NCBI GenBank assembly: GCA_030068145.1
Contig: JAPJBO010000240.1
Span: 203,151-267,150 of the forward strand
Direction: 5' to 3'
Length of the DNA: 64,000 nucleotides
DNA from: Diplonema papillatum
Lineage: Eukaryota > Euglenozoa > Diplonemea > Diplonemida > Diplonemidae
How positions within the stretch are numbered: the stretch's first letter is position 1; each line of letters opens with the position of its first letter. Of this stretch, positions 1 through 15,000 are shown one piece after another. The notes beneath the pieces are model-generated. The model was not told the origin of the DNA. It saw only the letters and a program-made list of their open reading frames with translations, and did not search any database. A program made the translations under genes and the position numbers.

Positions 1-3000
1 TGACCATCCGTTGTGATCCCAGCTATTTACCACAAGATGGGGGCGGCATTTACTTGTACAATGCGCATTTTGCAGCCGAAGTTGTAGATATTGAGAATTG
101 CAGCGCGACCCGCTATGGTGGAGCTATGTTTGCGACGCAAGAGTCCACTGTGACGGTAACGGAGAAACTCGACGCTCGGAAAGGTGTTGCCCCAAGTGGA
201 GGAGGATGCATCGCCTTGACTTATCAAGTTTTGCTGACGGTTCTCGGCACGTTGAGTTTGGAGGATTGTGAAAGTGCAGAAATAGGCGGGGCATTGCTTC
301 TTTGGAGGTCAGCCATGACAGCAAGGACCGTCTTCGCTCGTGATAGCATTGGAGGCAGCGGCGGCTGTGTTATGCTGTTTGAATCTACACTCGACGTCAG
401 CGACCGTGTTGTGCTGGAACGGTGCCAGTCTTCAGGGGCAGGCGGAGGGATGCACCTAGATAGCTCCACGGTGAATAGCAAAGCTCTCACAACTTCTTCC
501 TGCGAAACCAGAAAATCGTTCGGAGGCGCCATATATGCCAAAGGTGGTAGCGATATAACAGTTACTAATTGGGTCACCGTCTGCAATCGCGCGTCTCAAA
601 CAGGAGATGATGTTCGCTGGTCAAGCACCGGCCGGCTGGTGGTTGGAACAGTGCGAATATACACGGACGAAACAACCTCCAACCCCGATCAGCCAGTGAC
701 TAATAACTTGGCGGGCATATCTTTCCAAAACGGCACGATATTCACTAACAGCCTCACGCAGGCTCAGATTTCATCGAACATCGCTCTGCCTTCACTCACT
801 CAACATCCGTCAGTCGGGTGTCCAGTAGAGGAGGGTGTGCCGCGCTTCCTCCCGCCGAAGCAGGCGTGTGGGTACACGACTTGTATCGAAGAGCCCGAGA
901 ACACATGTAGAAATATCACGGATTGTCATTGGACAGGGTTCGATTGTGTGATACGTAATGAAAGCGAGAGCATCACGCGCACGTATACACTCGATAGCGG
1001 TGTCGTAGAATCGCCGTTGTCGAATTCTACCGTGGCATTGTTTTGGTTCTCGGATTCATTGACCGCCAGCCCTCGGGCTGCGCGTGAAATATGCAAATTG
1101 TTGTGTAACGGAGGCCGCACTGGTCGCTTGGCTCGCGTCTTGAATGATGGCGAAGCGGTTCGAATGACGTTGATGCGAACGACGACGTCTGATGCCTTTC
1201 TCGACGGGTCCGATGTGGATCTTGAAGGCACGTGGCAGTGGTCAGATGGAGTTCCATTTTACATCGCACATGGATGTTTGCAACATGGTTGTCCGTGGGA
1301 ACCCAAACCGAGTGCCGGCTCCGACTTTCTTGCGATCACATCGAGCGGAAAGTGGAAAGGTGTTGGCCAAGATGAGTTGCCCTTTTATTGCGAGTTTCCA
1401 TGTGTAGAGGACAGCGAATGCAATGCCGACGGTGATACGTGTCCGTACAAGTGTCAGCAAGGTCGATGCGAAACAAGCCGAGATTGCTGCGGAGGCGTTT
1501 CGGCCGAGGATGAGTGCAAGAACCATCATCCTCATTGTGAGTGGGTGACGGGTGAGAATGGGACTACGTCGTGTGCGGAGGCCATTGGTGTCTGTCTGGA
1601 AGTGAGCAACATTGACGACCTGTGCCATTTGTTCCTCACCTCGACTTGCGCGGTGTGGGCGGGTAACAGCTCAGCGATACAAACGCTTCAGGAACCATGC
1701 ATCGCTCAGCATGACTTCAGTTTAACCTGCACAGACGATGCAGACGCAATTGCTTGTGAGAATGGCGTCTGTTTCAGCATTGGGCCCGAGGTCGCAGGTG
1801 TAGAAATGAACAACGTGACGGTGACCGTAACATCTTGCAAGTTGTCAGGCACGGTGTCGTGGCTTGGTACAAAGCACAACACTTACACCCGTCGCCTTGT
1901 TTTCGAAGATTCCATTGTCGAGGGAAACATCGTGGCATCGAATTTCCCAAGTGTGCAGTTCTACAACGTGTCGGTCTTAAAAGGTGCGTCTTCTGAGCCG
2001 GCGGTTTCTATGAGCTCTGTCGAAGAGGTGTCAGCTACGACGCTGACCATCCGTTGTGATCCCAGCTATTTACCACAAGATGGGGGCGGCATTTACTTGT
2101 ACAATGCGCATTTTGCAGCCGAAGTTGTAGATATTGAGAATTGCAGCGCGACCCGCTATGGTGGAGCTATGTTTGCGACGCAAGAGTCCACTGTGACGGT
2201 AACGGAGAAACTCGACGCTCGGAAAGGTGTTGCCCCAAGTGGAGGAGGATGCATCGCCTTGACTTATCAAGTTTTGCTGACGGTTCTCGGCACGTTGAGT
2301 TTGGAGGATTGTGAAAGTGCAGAAATAGGCGGGGCATTGCTTCTTTGGAGGTCAGCCATGACAGCAAGGACCGTCTTCGCTCGTGATAGCATTGGAGGCA
2401 GCGGCGGCTGTGTTATGCTGTTTGAATCTACACTCGACGTCAGCGACCGTGTTGTGCTGGAACGGTGCCAGTCTTCAGGGGCAGGCGGAGGGATGCACCT
2501 AGATAGCTCCACGGTGAATAGCAAAGCTCTCACAACTTCTTCCTGCGAAACCAGAAAATCGTTCGGAGGCGCCATATATGCCAAAGGTGGTAGCGATATA
2601 ACAGTTACTAATTGGGTCACCGTCTGCAATCGCGCGTCTCAAACAGGAGATGATGTTCGCTGGTCAAGCACCGGCCGGCTGGTGGTTGGAACAGTGCGAA
2701 TATACACGGACGAAACAACCTCCAACCCCGATCAGCCAGTGACTAATAACTTGGCGGGCATATCTTTCCAAAACGGCACGATATTCACTAACAGCCTCAC
2801 GCAGGCTCAGATTTCATCGAACATCGCTCTGCCTTCACTCACTCAACATCCGTCAGTCGGGTGTCCAGTAGAGGAGGGTGTGCCGCGCTTCCTCCCGCCG
2901 AAGCAGGCGTGTGGGTACACGACTTGTATCGAAGAGCCCGAGAACACATGTAGAAATATCACGGATTGTCATTGGACAGGGTTCGATTGTGTGATACGTA

Positions 3001-6000
3001 ATGAAAGCGAGAGCATCACGCGCACGTATACACTCGATAGCGGTGTCGTAGAATCGCCGTTGTCGAATTCTACCGTGGCATTGTTTTGGTTCTCGGATTC
3101 ATTGACCGCCAGCCCCCGGGTTGCGCGTGAGATATGCAAATTGTTGTGTAACGGAGGCCGCACTGGTCGCTTGGCTCGCGTCTTGAATGATGGCGAAGCG
3201 GTTCGAATGACGTTGATGCGAACGACGACGTCTGATGCCTTTCTCGACGGGTCCGATGTGGATCTTGAAGGCACGTGGCAGTGGTCAGATGGAGTTCCAT
3301 TTTACATCGCACATGGGTGTTTGCAACATGGTTGTCCGTGGGAACCCAAACCGAGTGCCGGCTCCGACTTTCTTGCGATCACATCGAGCGGAAAGTGGAA
3401 AGGTGTTGGCCAAGATGAGTTGCCCTTTTATTGCGAGTTTCCATGTGTAGAGGACAGCGAATGCAATGCCGACGGTGATACGTGTCCGTACAAGTGTCAG
3501 CAAGGTCGATGCGAAACAAGCCGAGATTGCTGCGGAGGCGTTTCGGCCGAGGATGAGTGCAAGAACCATCATCCTCATTGTGAGTGGGTGACGGGTGAGA
3601 ATGGGACTACGTCGTGTGCGGAGGCCATTGGTGTCTGTCTGGAAGTGAGCAACATTGACGACCTGTGCCATTTGTTCCTCACCTCGACTTGCGCGGTGTG
3701 GGCGGGTAACAGCTCAGCGATACAAACGCTTCAGGAACCATGCATCGCTCAGCATGACTTCAGTTTAACCTGCACAGACGATGCAGACGCAATTGCTTGT
3801 GAGAATGGCGTCTGTTTCAGCATTGGGCCCGAGGTCGCAGGTGTAGAAATGAACAACGTGACGGTGACCGTAACATCTTGCAAGTTGTCAGGCACGGTGT
3901 CGTGGCTTGGTACAAAGCACAACACTTACACCCGTCGCCTTGTTTTCGAAGATTCCATTGTCGAGGGAAACATCGTGGCATCGAATTTCCCAAGTGTGCA
4001 GTTCTACAACGTGTCGGTCTTAAAAGGTGCGTCTTCTGAGCCGGCGGTTTCTATGAGCTCTGTCGAAGAGGTGTCAGCTACGACGCTGACCATCCGTTGT
4101 GATCCCAGCTATTTACCACAAGATGGGGGCGGCATTTACTTGTACAATGCGCATTTTGCAGCCGAAGTTGTAGATATTGAGAATTGCAGCGCGACCCGCT
4201 ATGGTGGAGCTATGTTTGCGACGCAAGAGTCCACTGTGACGGTAACGGAGAAACTCGACGCTCGGAAAGGTGTTGCCCCAAGTGGAGGAGGATGCATCGC
4301 CTTGACTTATCAAGTTTTGCTGACGGTTCTCGGCACGTTGAGTTTGGAGGATTGTGAAAGTGCAGAAATAGGCGGGGCATTGCTTCTTTGGAGGTCAGCC
4401 ATGACAGCAAGGACCGTCTTCGCTCGTGATAGCATTGGAGGCAGCGGCGGCTGTGTTATGCTGTTTGAATCTACACTCGACGTCAGCGACCGTGTTGTGC
4501 TGGAACGGTGCCAGTCTTCAGGGGCAGGCGGAGGGATGCACCTAGATAGCTCCACGGTGAATAGCAAAGCTCTCACAACTTCTTCCTGCGAAACCAGAAA
4601 ATCGTTCGGAGGCGCCATATATGCCAAAGGTGGTAGCGATATAACAGTTACTAATTGGGTCACCGTCTGCAATCGCGCGTCTCAAACAGGAGATGATGTT
4701 CGCTGGTCAAGCACCGGCCGGCTGGTGGTTGGAACAGTGCGAATATACACGGACGAAACAACCTCCAACCCCGATCAGCCAGTGACTAATAACTTGGCGG
4801 GCATATCTTTCCAAAACGGCACGATATTCACTAACAGCCTCACGCAGGCTCAGATTTCATCGAACATCGCTCTGCCTTCACTCACTCAACATCCGTCAGT
4901 CGGGTGTCCAGTAGAGGAGGGTGTGCCGCGCTTCCTCCCGCCGAAGCAGGCGTGTGGGTACACGACTTGTATCGAAGAGCCCGAGAACACATGTAGAAAT
5001 ATCACGGATTGTCATTGGACAGGGTTCGATTGTGTGATACGCAATGAAAGCGAGAGCATCACGCGCACGTATACACTCGATAGCGGTGTCGTAGAATCGC
5101 CGTTGTCGAATTCTACCGTGGCATTGTTTTGGTTCTCGGATTCATTGACCGCCAGCCCCCGGGTTGCGCGTGAGATATGCAAATTGTTGTGTAACGGAGG
5201 CCGCACTGGTCGCTTGGCTCGCGTCTTGAATGATGGCGAAGCGGTTCGAATGACGTTGATGCGAACGACGACGTCTGATGCCTTTCTCGACGGGTCCGAT
5301 GTGGATCTTGAAGGCACGTGGCAGTGGTCAGATGGAGTTCCATTTTACATCGCACATGGGTGTTTGCAACATGGTTGTCCGTGGGAACCCAAACCGAGTG
5401 CCGGCTCCGACTTTCTTGCGATCACATCGAGCGGAAAGTGGAAAGGTGTTGGCCAAGATGAGTTGCCCTTTTATTGCGAGTTTCCATGTGTAGAGGACAG
5501 CGAATGCAATGCCGACGGTGATACGTGTCCGTACAAGTGTCAGCAAGGTCGATGCGAAACAAGCCGAGATTGCTGCGGAGGCGTTTCGGCCGAGGATGAG
5601 TGCAAGAACCATCATCCTCATTGTGAGTGGGTGACGGGTGAGAATGGGACTACGTCGTGTGCGGAGGCCATTGGTGTCTGTCTGGAAGTGAGCAACATTG
5701 ACGACCTGTGCCATTTGTTCCTCACCTCGACTTGCGCGGTGTGGGCGGGTAACAGCTCAGCGATACAAACGCTTCAGGAACCATGCATCGCACAACACGA
5801 CTTCAGTTTAACCTGCACAGACGATGCAGACGCAATTGCTTGTGAGAATGGCGTCTGTTTCAGCATTGGGCCCGAGGTCGCAGGTGTAGAAATGAACAAC
5901 GTGACGGTGACCGTAACATCTTGCAAGTTGTCAGGCACGGTGTCGTGGCTTGGTACAAAGCACAACACTTACACCCGTCGCCTTGTTTTCGAAGATTCCA

Positions 6001-6056
6001 TTGTCGAGGGTAACATCGTGGCATCGAATTTCCCAAGCGTGCAGTTCTACAATGTG
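1..6056 (+). repeat. Three near-identical in-frame 2043-bp (681-residue) tandem repeats
   Basis: The same sequence recurs at offsets of exactly 2043 bases: the block beginning at base 1 recurs at 2044 and 4087. Copies differ at only a handful of bases, for example the Ala/Val difference near 1078-1080 versus 3121-3123 and 5164-5166, synonymous changes at 1090/3133, and a cluster near 5790-5800. Identity stops abruptly at about 6056, after the FYNV motif. The following units (6057 onward) keep the architecture but are strongly diverged and visibly more GC-rich. The window opens inside a copy, so further identical copies may lie upstream. Recent unequal exchange or gene conversion is the simplest explanation. 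Confidence 0.97.
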
Positions 6057-9000
6057 ACCGTGGAAAGCAGTACGGAGGGTGTGCCCGCAGTGCAGTTGAC
6101 CTCGATCGACGAGGTTTCTGGCACTGCGCTTCGGATTCGGTGCGGCGACGGCACGGTCCCGATATATGGAGGCGGTTTGTACGTGGTGGACGCCCGCGTG
6201 GCGCTGGAGGCTGTTGAGATTAGCGATTGCGCCGCGAAGCAAACCGGGGGGGGACTTTATGCTTTGCGCAGCGCTGTGAACGTGTCAAAGGTCTTAGTGG
6301 AGAACTGCGCCGCGGGAAGCGACGGGGGTGGTGTCATGCTGTCGGCTAGTACGTTCGGGTCCCCGAGTACATCATTAACAATGCGGGGCTGCTCAGCAGG
6401 CAACAACGGAGGCGGCTTCCTCCAGACCGAGGACTCGCACATCGCGGCCGCAGCAGTGGTCGCTGATAGGTGCGCGGCGAATAACTCGTACGGCGGCGCG
6501 ATGTATTTTCACCAATCTAGCTCTGCCACTTTTGGCAGCATGGTCGTCAGCCGATGCACCGCAGAGTACGCCGGCGGGCTTTACGTAGACGGCGAGTTGA
6601 ACGTCAGGGGAACATCCACGTTCGAGCACAACGAAGCGAGGCTAAACGGAGGCGCTATGTTCGTAGACGGCCAAGCCGTAGTCACGTTCAATGTGCTGAG
6701 CACCCGCCGTTGCGTATCGAACGCGGGATACGGGGGTTCAGTTTTTGGCAACGACGGAGCGAGTGTAGACGTTGAGCAGTGGAGCGGAGTCTGCAACAGC
6801 GCGTTCGCTGGCGCGAACGAGCTGTACTGGGGGAGTTCAAACACCCTGAGAGTCGTTGACGCTCACATTTACGTCGACGACGGGTGCCTCGCTCCTGACG
6901 CTGTCGTGGGTGGTTCGCATCCTACCATCAAGCTCGCCCAAGGATCAATCCGAACGAATAGTCTCACCGCCAGTCAAATCTCATCGAGCGTCGCTCTCAA
7001 TACGCTCGACCTGCAACCGTCGGACGGTTGTCCGGTAGAATACGGACAGCTGACGACGTGCGGGTACACGACTTGCGTAGAGGAACCGCAAAGAATATGC
7101 GAGAACGTGTCGGTTTGCCATTGGAACGGTGCGGCGTGCTCTGTAGTGGATGAGACGAAAAGCGTCCCGGCGTACACTTTGTACAGCGGCATGCTGGAAA
7201 ACACCATGAACCGGAGCGAGACGCCGTTTTGGTACTCGAACAAGGTGACGGTGTTGGATTCTCGGGTCGCGAAGTTTATCTGCACGACGCTGTGCTATAA
7301 CGGGAGGGACGGTCGGCTGGCGCGGATGGTGTCGGGCGACGAGGGAGCGCGCATGACGGCGCTGCAGCCGACGCCGAGGGACGCGCTTCTTGATGGGTCA
7401 GACGCCGCCGTGGAGGGTGAATGGACGTGGTCGGACGGCATTGTGTTCTGGTCGGCGGTGCACGAGTGCCTGCAGTACGACTGCCCTTGGAAGCCTGAGC
7501 CGACGGCGGCGGACGGTGTCATGCACTTGACAGAGGGAAGTATGTGGCAAGCCGCCGGCGAGGAAGATGTACCGTTCTTCTGCGAGTTCCCGTGCGCAGA
7601 CGATGGCGAATGCAACGACGACGGGGGCCGGTGCCCGTACAAGTGCAACCTGCACGGGAGGTGCGTAGTGAGCCGCGCCTGCTGCACGAACCTGCCCGAC
7701 GAAACCAGCTGCGTGACGCACCACCCTCACTGCGAGTGGGTGCCGGGCGATAACGGGACGGCGGTTTGCGCGGACGCCGGGGCTTTTTGCACCGTCGTTA
7801 CTGACCTCGACGAGCTGTGCGGGGTGATGGTGTCCCAGCCCTGCGCGGTGTGGGCTGGCAGTGGCTCTTCGGTGCAGTGGTCCCCACGTGCTTGCATCGC
7901 GACGCACGACTTCAGCTTGAGTTGCACGGAGGACGCGGACGCGATTGCTTGCGCGGACGACGGCGTGTGTTTTAATATAGGAGCGGCCGACGGCGCTCAG
8001 GTGAACAACGTAACACTCACCGTTACTTCCTGCAAGTTCTCGGGCAGCATGACACTCGCGGGGAGGCACCACGCCGTGCACGTCCGCCGTGCGGTTTTGG
8101 AAAACAGCGCCATAGAAGGCAACTTGCGCGTAGCTGACTTTCCGAGCCTGCACCTGTTCAACGTGACGGTCGTCGGGACAACGATGAACGCCTCGGCTGT
8201 GGAAATCGACACCGTGGACGAGGTGACTGGAACGCTGCTGCGGGTGCGTTGCGGCGACAGGCACGAGGATCCAGTCATGGGAGGGGGCATCTTTTTGAAG
8301 TCGTCTCGCGTCGATCTTGCGTCCATCGCCGTCAGCGGCTGCGCCGCGAAAGGACACGGGGGCGGAGTATACATCACCAGCAGCGTCCTCACCGCGTCCG
8401 AGTCCTTCTCCGTGCAGACGGGCGCCGCCGGCGAAAGCGGCGGCTGTGTGTACGCATTGGACAGCCACTTGAACGTATCACAAGACTTCGATGTTCACGC
8501 CTGCACGGCGGAACTCGGTGGGGGTGTGCTGCTGCGAAACAGCACTCTCGGATCGCCGCAGGCGTCTCTGACCATGCAGGACTGCTCTTCCACAGGAGGC
8601 GGAGGTTGCTTTTACCAAACCGAGGGCTGCGCTGTCGAAGCCGCGACGGTAGCGCTCGAAGGATGCGCGGTGAACGGTTCTGACGGGGGCGGCCTGCAGC
8701 TCGAACAGTCAAGCACCGCTTCGTTTGGCAGCCTGGTCGTCCAGAACTGCACTGCGGTCTCAGGCGGGGGAGTTTGGGTGGACGGCAGGCTCAACGTGAC
8801 GGGAGCCGCCACGTTTGAGGCCTGCACTTCGTCGTCCGACGGCGCCGCCGTGTATCTGAGCACCCACGGGTCTGCAACCTTCGGCATCCTGCACACCCAG
8901 CACTGCGTATCCACGTCTGGCTACGGTGGTTCGATGTACGGGTTGACTGGCGCGACTGCGGTTGTATCCCGGTGGATCGGTGTGTGCAACAGTGCCCACG

Positions 9001-12000
9001 AAGGCGGGAACGAAGCGTACTGGTCCGGGACCCTTTTCCTGACAATCGACGATGCGCTGATCCACGTCGATGAGTATTCGCGCGCCCCCGGGTCCATCGT
9101 AGAAGGCGCCTCTGTGAACACTCGGCTGCGGGCCGGCATGCTGTACACCAACAGCCTCACTGCGGGCCAGGTTCTTTCTGACGTGGTGCTCCGGTCGCTG
9201 TCCCTCGAGCCTTCACAAGGCTGCCCCGCGAAGTTGGGACAGCCGGAGGGCTGTGGATACACGAATTGCGTCGAAGAGCCACGCAACGTGTGCGACAACA
9301 CGACGGTTTGCCGCTGGAACGGGGAGACGTGCGTGTTCAAGGACCCGGCGCAGAGCGTGCCGGCGTACACTCTGTACAGCGGAGTCTTCGAGGTTGCGCC
9401 GAATCGGACGGACAATCTGTTTTGGTACTCGAAGGACGCGGTGGCGGCGCGTCCGCACGTCGCGAGCGAGATCTGCGCGAAGTTGTGCAGCGGCGGAGTG
9501 CCGGGCAGGCTGGCGCGCATGCTGTCCGACGAAGAAGGCGTGCGGATGCTATCGCTCCTGCCGGATGGTGCAGCGGAGGCCGCCTTCATCGACGGCTCCG
9601 ACGCCGCTGTCGAAGGAACGTGGCAGTGGTCCGACGGCGTTGTGTTCTGGTCCACTGCCTGCCTGCAGGCCGACTGCCCTTGGGGCCCCGCCCTCAACGA
9701 CACAGACGACTACCTCCGGCTTTCTCCCGACGGATCGTGGGCCACAGCCTCCGAGGGGCTGTCTCCGTTTTTTTGCGAGTTCCCCTGCGTCACCGACGGC
9801 GACTGCAACGCGGGAGGGGACACGTGCCCGTACCGGTGCGGCCCGAACGGAAGGTGCGAACGCAGTCGCGCGTGCTGCGGCAACGTTGCCGCCGAGGGCG
9901 AGTGCAGGAGCCACCACCCGCACTGCGAGTGGCGGGGAGCTGGCGCCGCCGGCCACTGCGCCGCGGCCGATGAAGTGTGCGCGGTCGTATACGACCTGGG
10001 CGAGCTCTGCGGGCTTTTCGTCACGCAGGGCTGCGCTGTTTGGGCCGGCAACGGTTCGGCGGTGCAGACGCTGCCGGACACGTGCGTCGCGGTGCAAAAC
10101 TTCAGCCTGACGTGCACCGACACCTCCGATGCGATCGCTTGCTCCGGCGACTGCTTCACCCTGGGTCTTGATCTTCAGACAATCGAAGACGTGTCGGTGT
10201 CCGTCACGTCATGCAGACTCTCCGGACCCATCGCCATCAAAGCGATACCCAACGACGCGTTCATCCGCCAGCTAGTCCTGGAGGACGTCGAAATAGACGG
10301 CGCCCTTGCTGTCTCCGGCGTGGCGAAGCTGCTTATTTACAACGTCAGCGTCGCGGCCAGCGTCGCCGGCGTGCCGGGCGTGCAGCTGTCGGACGTCGGG
10401 GCGGCGGCGGCTACCGTGCTGGCGATACGCTGCGGCAGAATGGCGTCAATCCCGAACAGCGGGGGCGGGCTGGCGCTCGCGTCGACCGCGTTCCAGGCAG
10501 ACGTCCTCGACGTGACCGGCTGCGAAGCGGTGCTGGGCGGTGGCGTGTTCGCCGACGACAGCACGCTGTCGGTCGTCACCAGGCTCGCGGTGCGAAGTTG
10601 CTACGCTTCGTCCTTGGGCGGCGGAATGTACCTGTCCGCAAGCTTTTTGAACGCATCCAAAGTGCTCCACGTCGAAGACTGCGAATCGGGTTCGGAAGGC
10701 GGGGGAATCTATTTGCACTCCGGCCGCGTTGCTGCGAACGAAGCATCGTTTGACCAGTGCGTTTCCGTCACGGAATTCGGAGGTGCGGTACGTATGCAGC
10801 CGATGTCCGAGTTGACTGCCCAGTCCCTGCGCGCGCGGAACTGTTCAGCGACTGACGGGGCTGGCATCTCCGCCCAGAACGCCACGTTGACCATCCGGGC
10901 AGCGTGGTTTGAACGCTGCGTGACGAGCGCCAACGGCAGTGCGATCCACGCCGCGGCGTCCCACGTCACCCTCGGGACCTTGAACACGCTCTTCTGCTCT
11001 GCAACCTCCGGTTACGGGGGCGCGGTCTACTCTTCCGGATCTGCGATCGAAGTCGAATTGTGGAACGCGGTGTGCAACAAAGCCTCGGACGGTGGGAGCC
11101 TGGTCCACAGCATGTCCTCCGTCGGCGTTGTCGTTGAATCCGTCAATGTGTACGTTGACGAACAGAGCCAAGACCCGACGGCGCTTCTCACGGGAAGCAC
11201 CAGCGACGTCGACTTGCGGAAGGGAACACTGTACACGAACAAACTGACCCAGAGTCAAGCTTCTTCCAATCCCGCGCTGCAACACATGACGGTTGAACCG
11301 TCGATCGGGTGTCCGGTAACGTACGGTCAACCTACAACGTGCGGGTACACGAGGTGTACAGAGGAACCACAGGTCACTTGCGAAGGAACGTCTGTTTGCC
11401 GGTGGAACGGGGTAGAGTGCCTGCCGAAGGAAGAGGCGTCGGGCGTGCCGACATACACACTTACAGACGGCGTTGCGGAGAGGGGGAACCGTACGGAAAC
11501 CGTCTTCTGGCTTTCGAACGCCCGCGAGGCGGATCCCGCCGTTGCGGGCGCGATTTGCGCCGTGCTCTGCGACGAAGGTCGACCGGGTCGACTCGCGCGC
11601 GTGGTGTCCCCACGGGAGACGGCGCGCATGGCGTCGCTGCTACCACCTCTGGTCAACGGCGCCACCGACGGCTCGGACGCGGCCGAGGAGGGGACCTGGG
11701 CTTGGTCGGACGGTGCTGTCTTCTGGACGTTGGGCTTCGGTTGCTGGCAGGCCGACTGCCCGTGGGACGGCGCGCAGAAGGTGCCGGGCAACGACTACCT
11801 GCAGCTCACGCCGGAAGGAAATTGGACCGCGGTGGCGGGGGGGGGGGCCGCCACGCCCTTTTTCTGCGAGTTTCCCTGCGCTTTGGACAGCGACTGCAAC
11901 GGCGGCGGGAAGACGTGTCCTTACAAGTGCAACCTTGAAGGCCGGTGCGAGGTCGGCGGAGAGTGCTGCGGCGACATCCACAACGAAGTCACGTGCGAGG

Positions 12001-15000
12001 CCCACCGCCCGCACTGCGAGTGGGTAGTACCCGCGGTCGGCAGTGGCGACGCCGTGTGCACGGAAGCGGAGGATGTGTGCATAGAGTTTGCGAACGTCAA
12101 CGACCTGTGCGGGCTGATGGTTTCAGCGCCGTGCGCGGTGTGGACGGGGGCCGGGAAAGGCACGCAGACCATTCCACAAGAATGCATCGCCAAGCACAAC
12201 TTCACCTTGTCCTGCGCGGATACGGCAGATGCCCTCGCCTGCTCCACGTCGGGAGCGTGCTTCGGCGTTGCCGTCGGGAGCGCGAACGTTGCGAACGTGT
12301 CGGTGACCGTCGCAAACTGCACCCTATCCGGCGCAGTCCGCTTCGAGGGGAACAAGGAGCTCGGTTTTTCGCGCGGGATCGTTCTCGAGAACGTGCGGGT
12401 GAACGGCGCGCTGGCCGTGGCGGGTCTGACGGCGGTGGGGCTGCGCAACGTGTCCGTGCTCAACGGCGTTGACTCGTTGTCGGCGGTGAGCTTCGAGTCT
12501 GTGGATGCCGTGTCTGGCGACGTCCTCCGCGTCCTGTGCCGAGAGAGGTTGCTCCTCCCCGCAAACGGCGGCGGGGTTTTCTTCGAGGGCGGGTCGATGG
12601 AGTTGGAGGGGCTGCACATCGAGGCCTGCGCCGCGCGATCGTACGGCGGCGGCTGCTTCGTCGCCGGCGGCGCGACCGTGAACGTGTCGGGCCAGTTCGC
12701 AGTGGACGACTGCCGCGCAGCCTCCGGCGGCGGAGCCCTGTACGTAGGCGGAAAGTCGACGTTCCGCGCGCGGACGGTCGCCGCCAGCCGGAACTCCGCC
12801 GCCGCCGGCACCGGCGGCACCGTGTACCTACACGACTCGGCCACAATGCACACGGTCGACGTCTCCGTCACAAACGGCACCGCGCGGCACTGCGGCGGAA
12901 TCTACCTCCAAGCCGGCGCGGCGTGGGACAGCGCTCGTGCGTCGATGGAGCGCTGCTCGTCGGACTTCCACGGCGGTGCCGTGCACCAGGCGGCAGGCAG
13001 CTCCGTCGCGATCCGAGGGTCGTTCCGGACCCTGTTTTGCACGTCGAACTCGCCCAGCCACGGCGGTGGCTCGCTGTACATGCAAACGCTCGCCACCTTC
13101 GAAGCCGAGGCGTGGGCCGCCGTGTGCAACACGGCGAAGGGCGCGTACGGAAACGACATGCACCTGTCCTCCGGCGTCGTCGCCGTCGAGCGCCTGTTGC
13201 TGTACGTCGCGGACGACAGCCCCTTCCCGACCGCGCCCGCGGTCGGCGCCAGCAACCTGCTGGTGGCCAACGGGACGGTCTACTCGAACGAACTCACGTA
13301 CGCACAGCTCGCGGCGGCTGGGCTGGGCAACCTGGCGGTCGCACCGTCGCGCGGGTGTCCCACCGCCATCGTCGCAAAAACGGAGTGCGGGTACACTGCG
13401 TGCGACGAAGGCACGGAGGGGGCGTGTGCAAACGCGACCGAGTGCCGGTGGGACGCCGAAGCGTCGGCGTGCACGGTGGGCGACGACGCGGGCGGGGAGC
13501 CAGGCTACACCCTGCGCGACGGCGTTGCGGAAGACCGCGCGAACCGCTCGACGCTCAGCTTCTGGTACTCCGGAGGCCTCACGGCCCTCAGCCGGCTCGT
13601 CGCCGGGGAGATCTGCGGGACGCTCTGCAGGAACGGGCGGCCAGGGCGTCTGGCCCGGGTGCTGCACTCCGCGGAGGCGGCGCGCATGGCCGCTTTGCGG
13701 GCGGGTGCCGGCGGTGCGTTCGTCGACGGCTCGCCGTCGGCCGCGGCCCCCGGCGTGTGGCAGTGGGCGGACGGGAGCGCGTACTGGACCGCCGAGCACG
13801 GGTGCGTGCAGGAGGAGTGCCTGTGGGACACGCCGCCGGCGTCGCCGGCGACTGACCGCAGCATGCAGCTGACGGCTTCGAACCACTGGGTGCCCTCTGA
13901 GGCCCCGGCGTCGTTTTTCTGCGAGTTCGCGTGCGTGTCCGACGGCGACTGCCGCGACGGAACCGCAACCTGCCAGCGGAAGTGCGGCCCGAACGGCCGA
14001 TGCGTCGCAGACGACTCATGCTGCGGCCTTCTCGGCTCCGAGGGCGCGTGCCGGGACCCCGGGCAGAGCTGCGAGTGGGTCGCAGCGGCGGCCGGCGGAA
14101 GCGCCGCCTTCTGCCGGCGGGTCGAGTGTCTTGTGGTCCGCGACCTTGCGCAGCTGTGCCGCGCGTTCGTGACGCAAGCGTGCGCCGTGTGGGCCGGCAC
14201 GGGCTCCGTCGTGCAGACCCTTCCGCGCACATGCGTCGCGACGCACACCTTCAACTTGACCTGCTCGCAGGGATCCGACGCGCTCGGCTGCCCTTCGACA
14301 GGCTGCTTCTCGTTAGTCCCCGCTGTCGTCCAGCCGGCCGGCGTGACTGTCACAGTCTCGACGTGCGCGCTGTTCGGCACCGTCTCCGTGCGGGGCGGGA
14401 AGGGACAGAACGTCACGCGTGAGCTCGTTTTGGAAGGTGTTAACGTCACGGGGTTGCTCCGAATCAGCGGCTTCACCAACGTGTCGCTCGACGGCGTTTC
14501 GGTGGACGGCATCGTGCAAGACGCGCCGGGCGTCGAGCTCACGGCGGTCGACTGGGCCGACATTGTGTCCCTAGACGTCGATTGCTCTGAACGAGTGGGG
14601 CCACCGATGTACGGTGGAGGCGTGCTGATCTCGGAATCGACCGCCGCCGTCGTCTCGCTGCGCGTGCAGCGCTGCTCAGCAAAGAGCCACGGGGGCGGCG
14701 TGCACCTCACGGCCAGCACTTTGCACGTCGCGGGCACGGTGCGAGTCACCGACTGCTCCGCCCTGGTCGGCGGGGGCGGCGTGTCGCTGTCTTCGTCTTC
14801 ATCCATCGCGGGGGGGTCTCTCGCGGTCGAGCGCTGCTCGGCCACGAACACGGGGGGCGCCGCTGTGTTTTTGGCAGACTCCTCGCGTTTGGCGGTCGGC
14901 GTCCTTTCCGCCGGCAACTGCACGTCGCAAAACGGCGCGGTTTACATCGGCACGGGTTGCTCGGTGGCGGCGCACGAGGGGTGGTTCGAGCGGTGCGTGG

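Noticed and set aside
54..56. Possible TTG start of the giant protein
   Set aside because: The frame is open to base 3 and the same sequence occurs internally in units 2 and 3, so the true start lies upstream.
7398..8468. 356-codon minus-strand frame inside the giant gene, and many similar frames up to 652 codons (25803-27761)
   Set aside because: GC-rich coding sequence on the plus strand with its own conserved domains explains them; composition is Arg/Ala/Val-rich as expected of antisense shadows.
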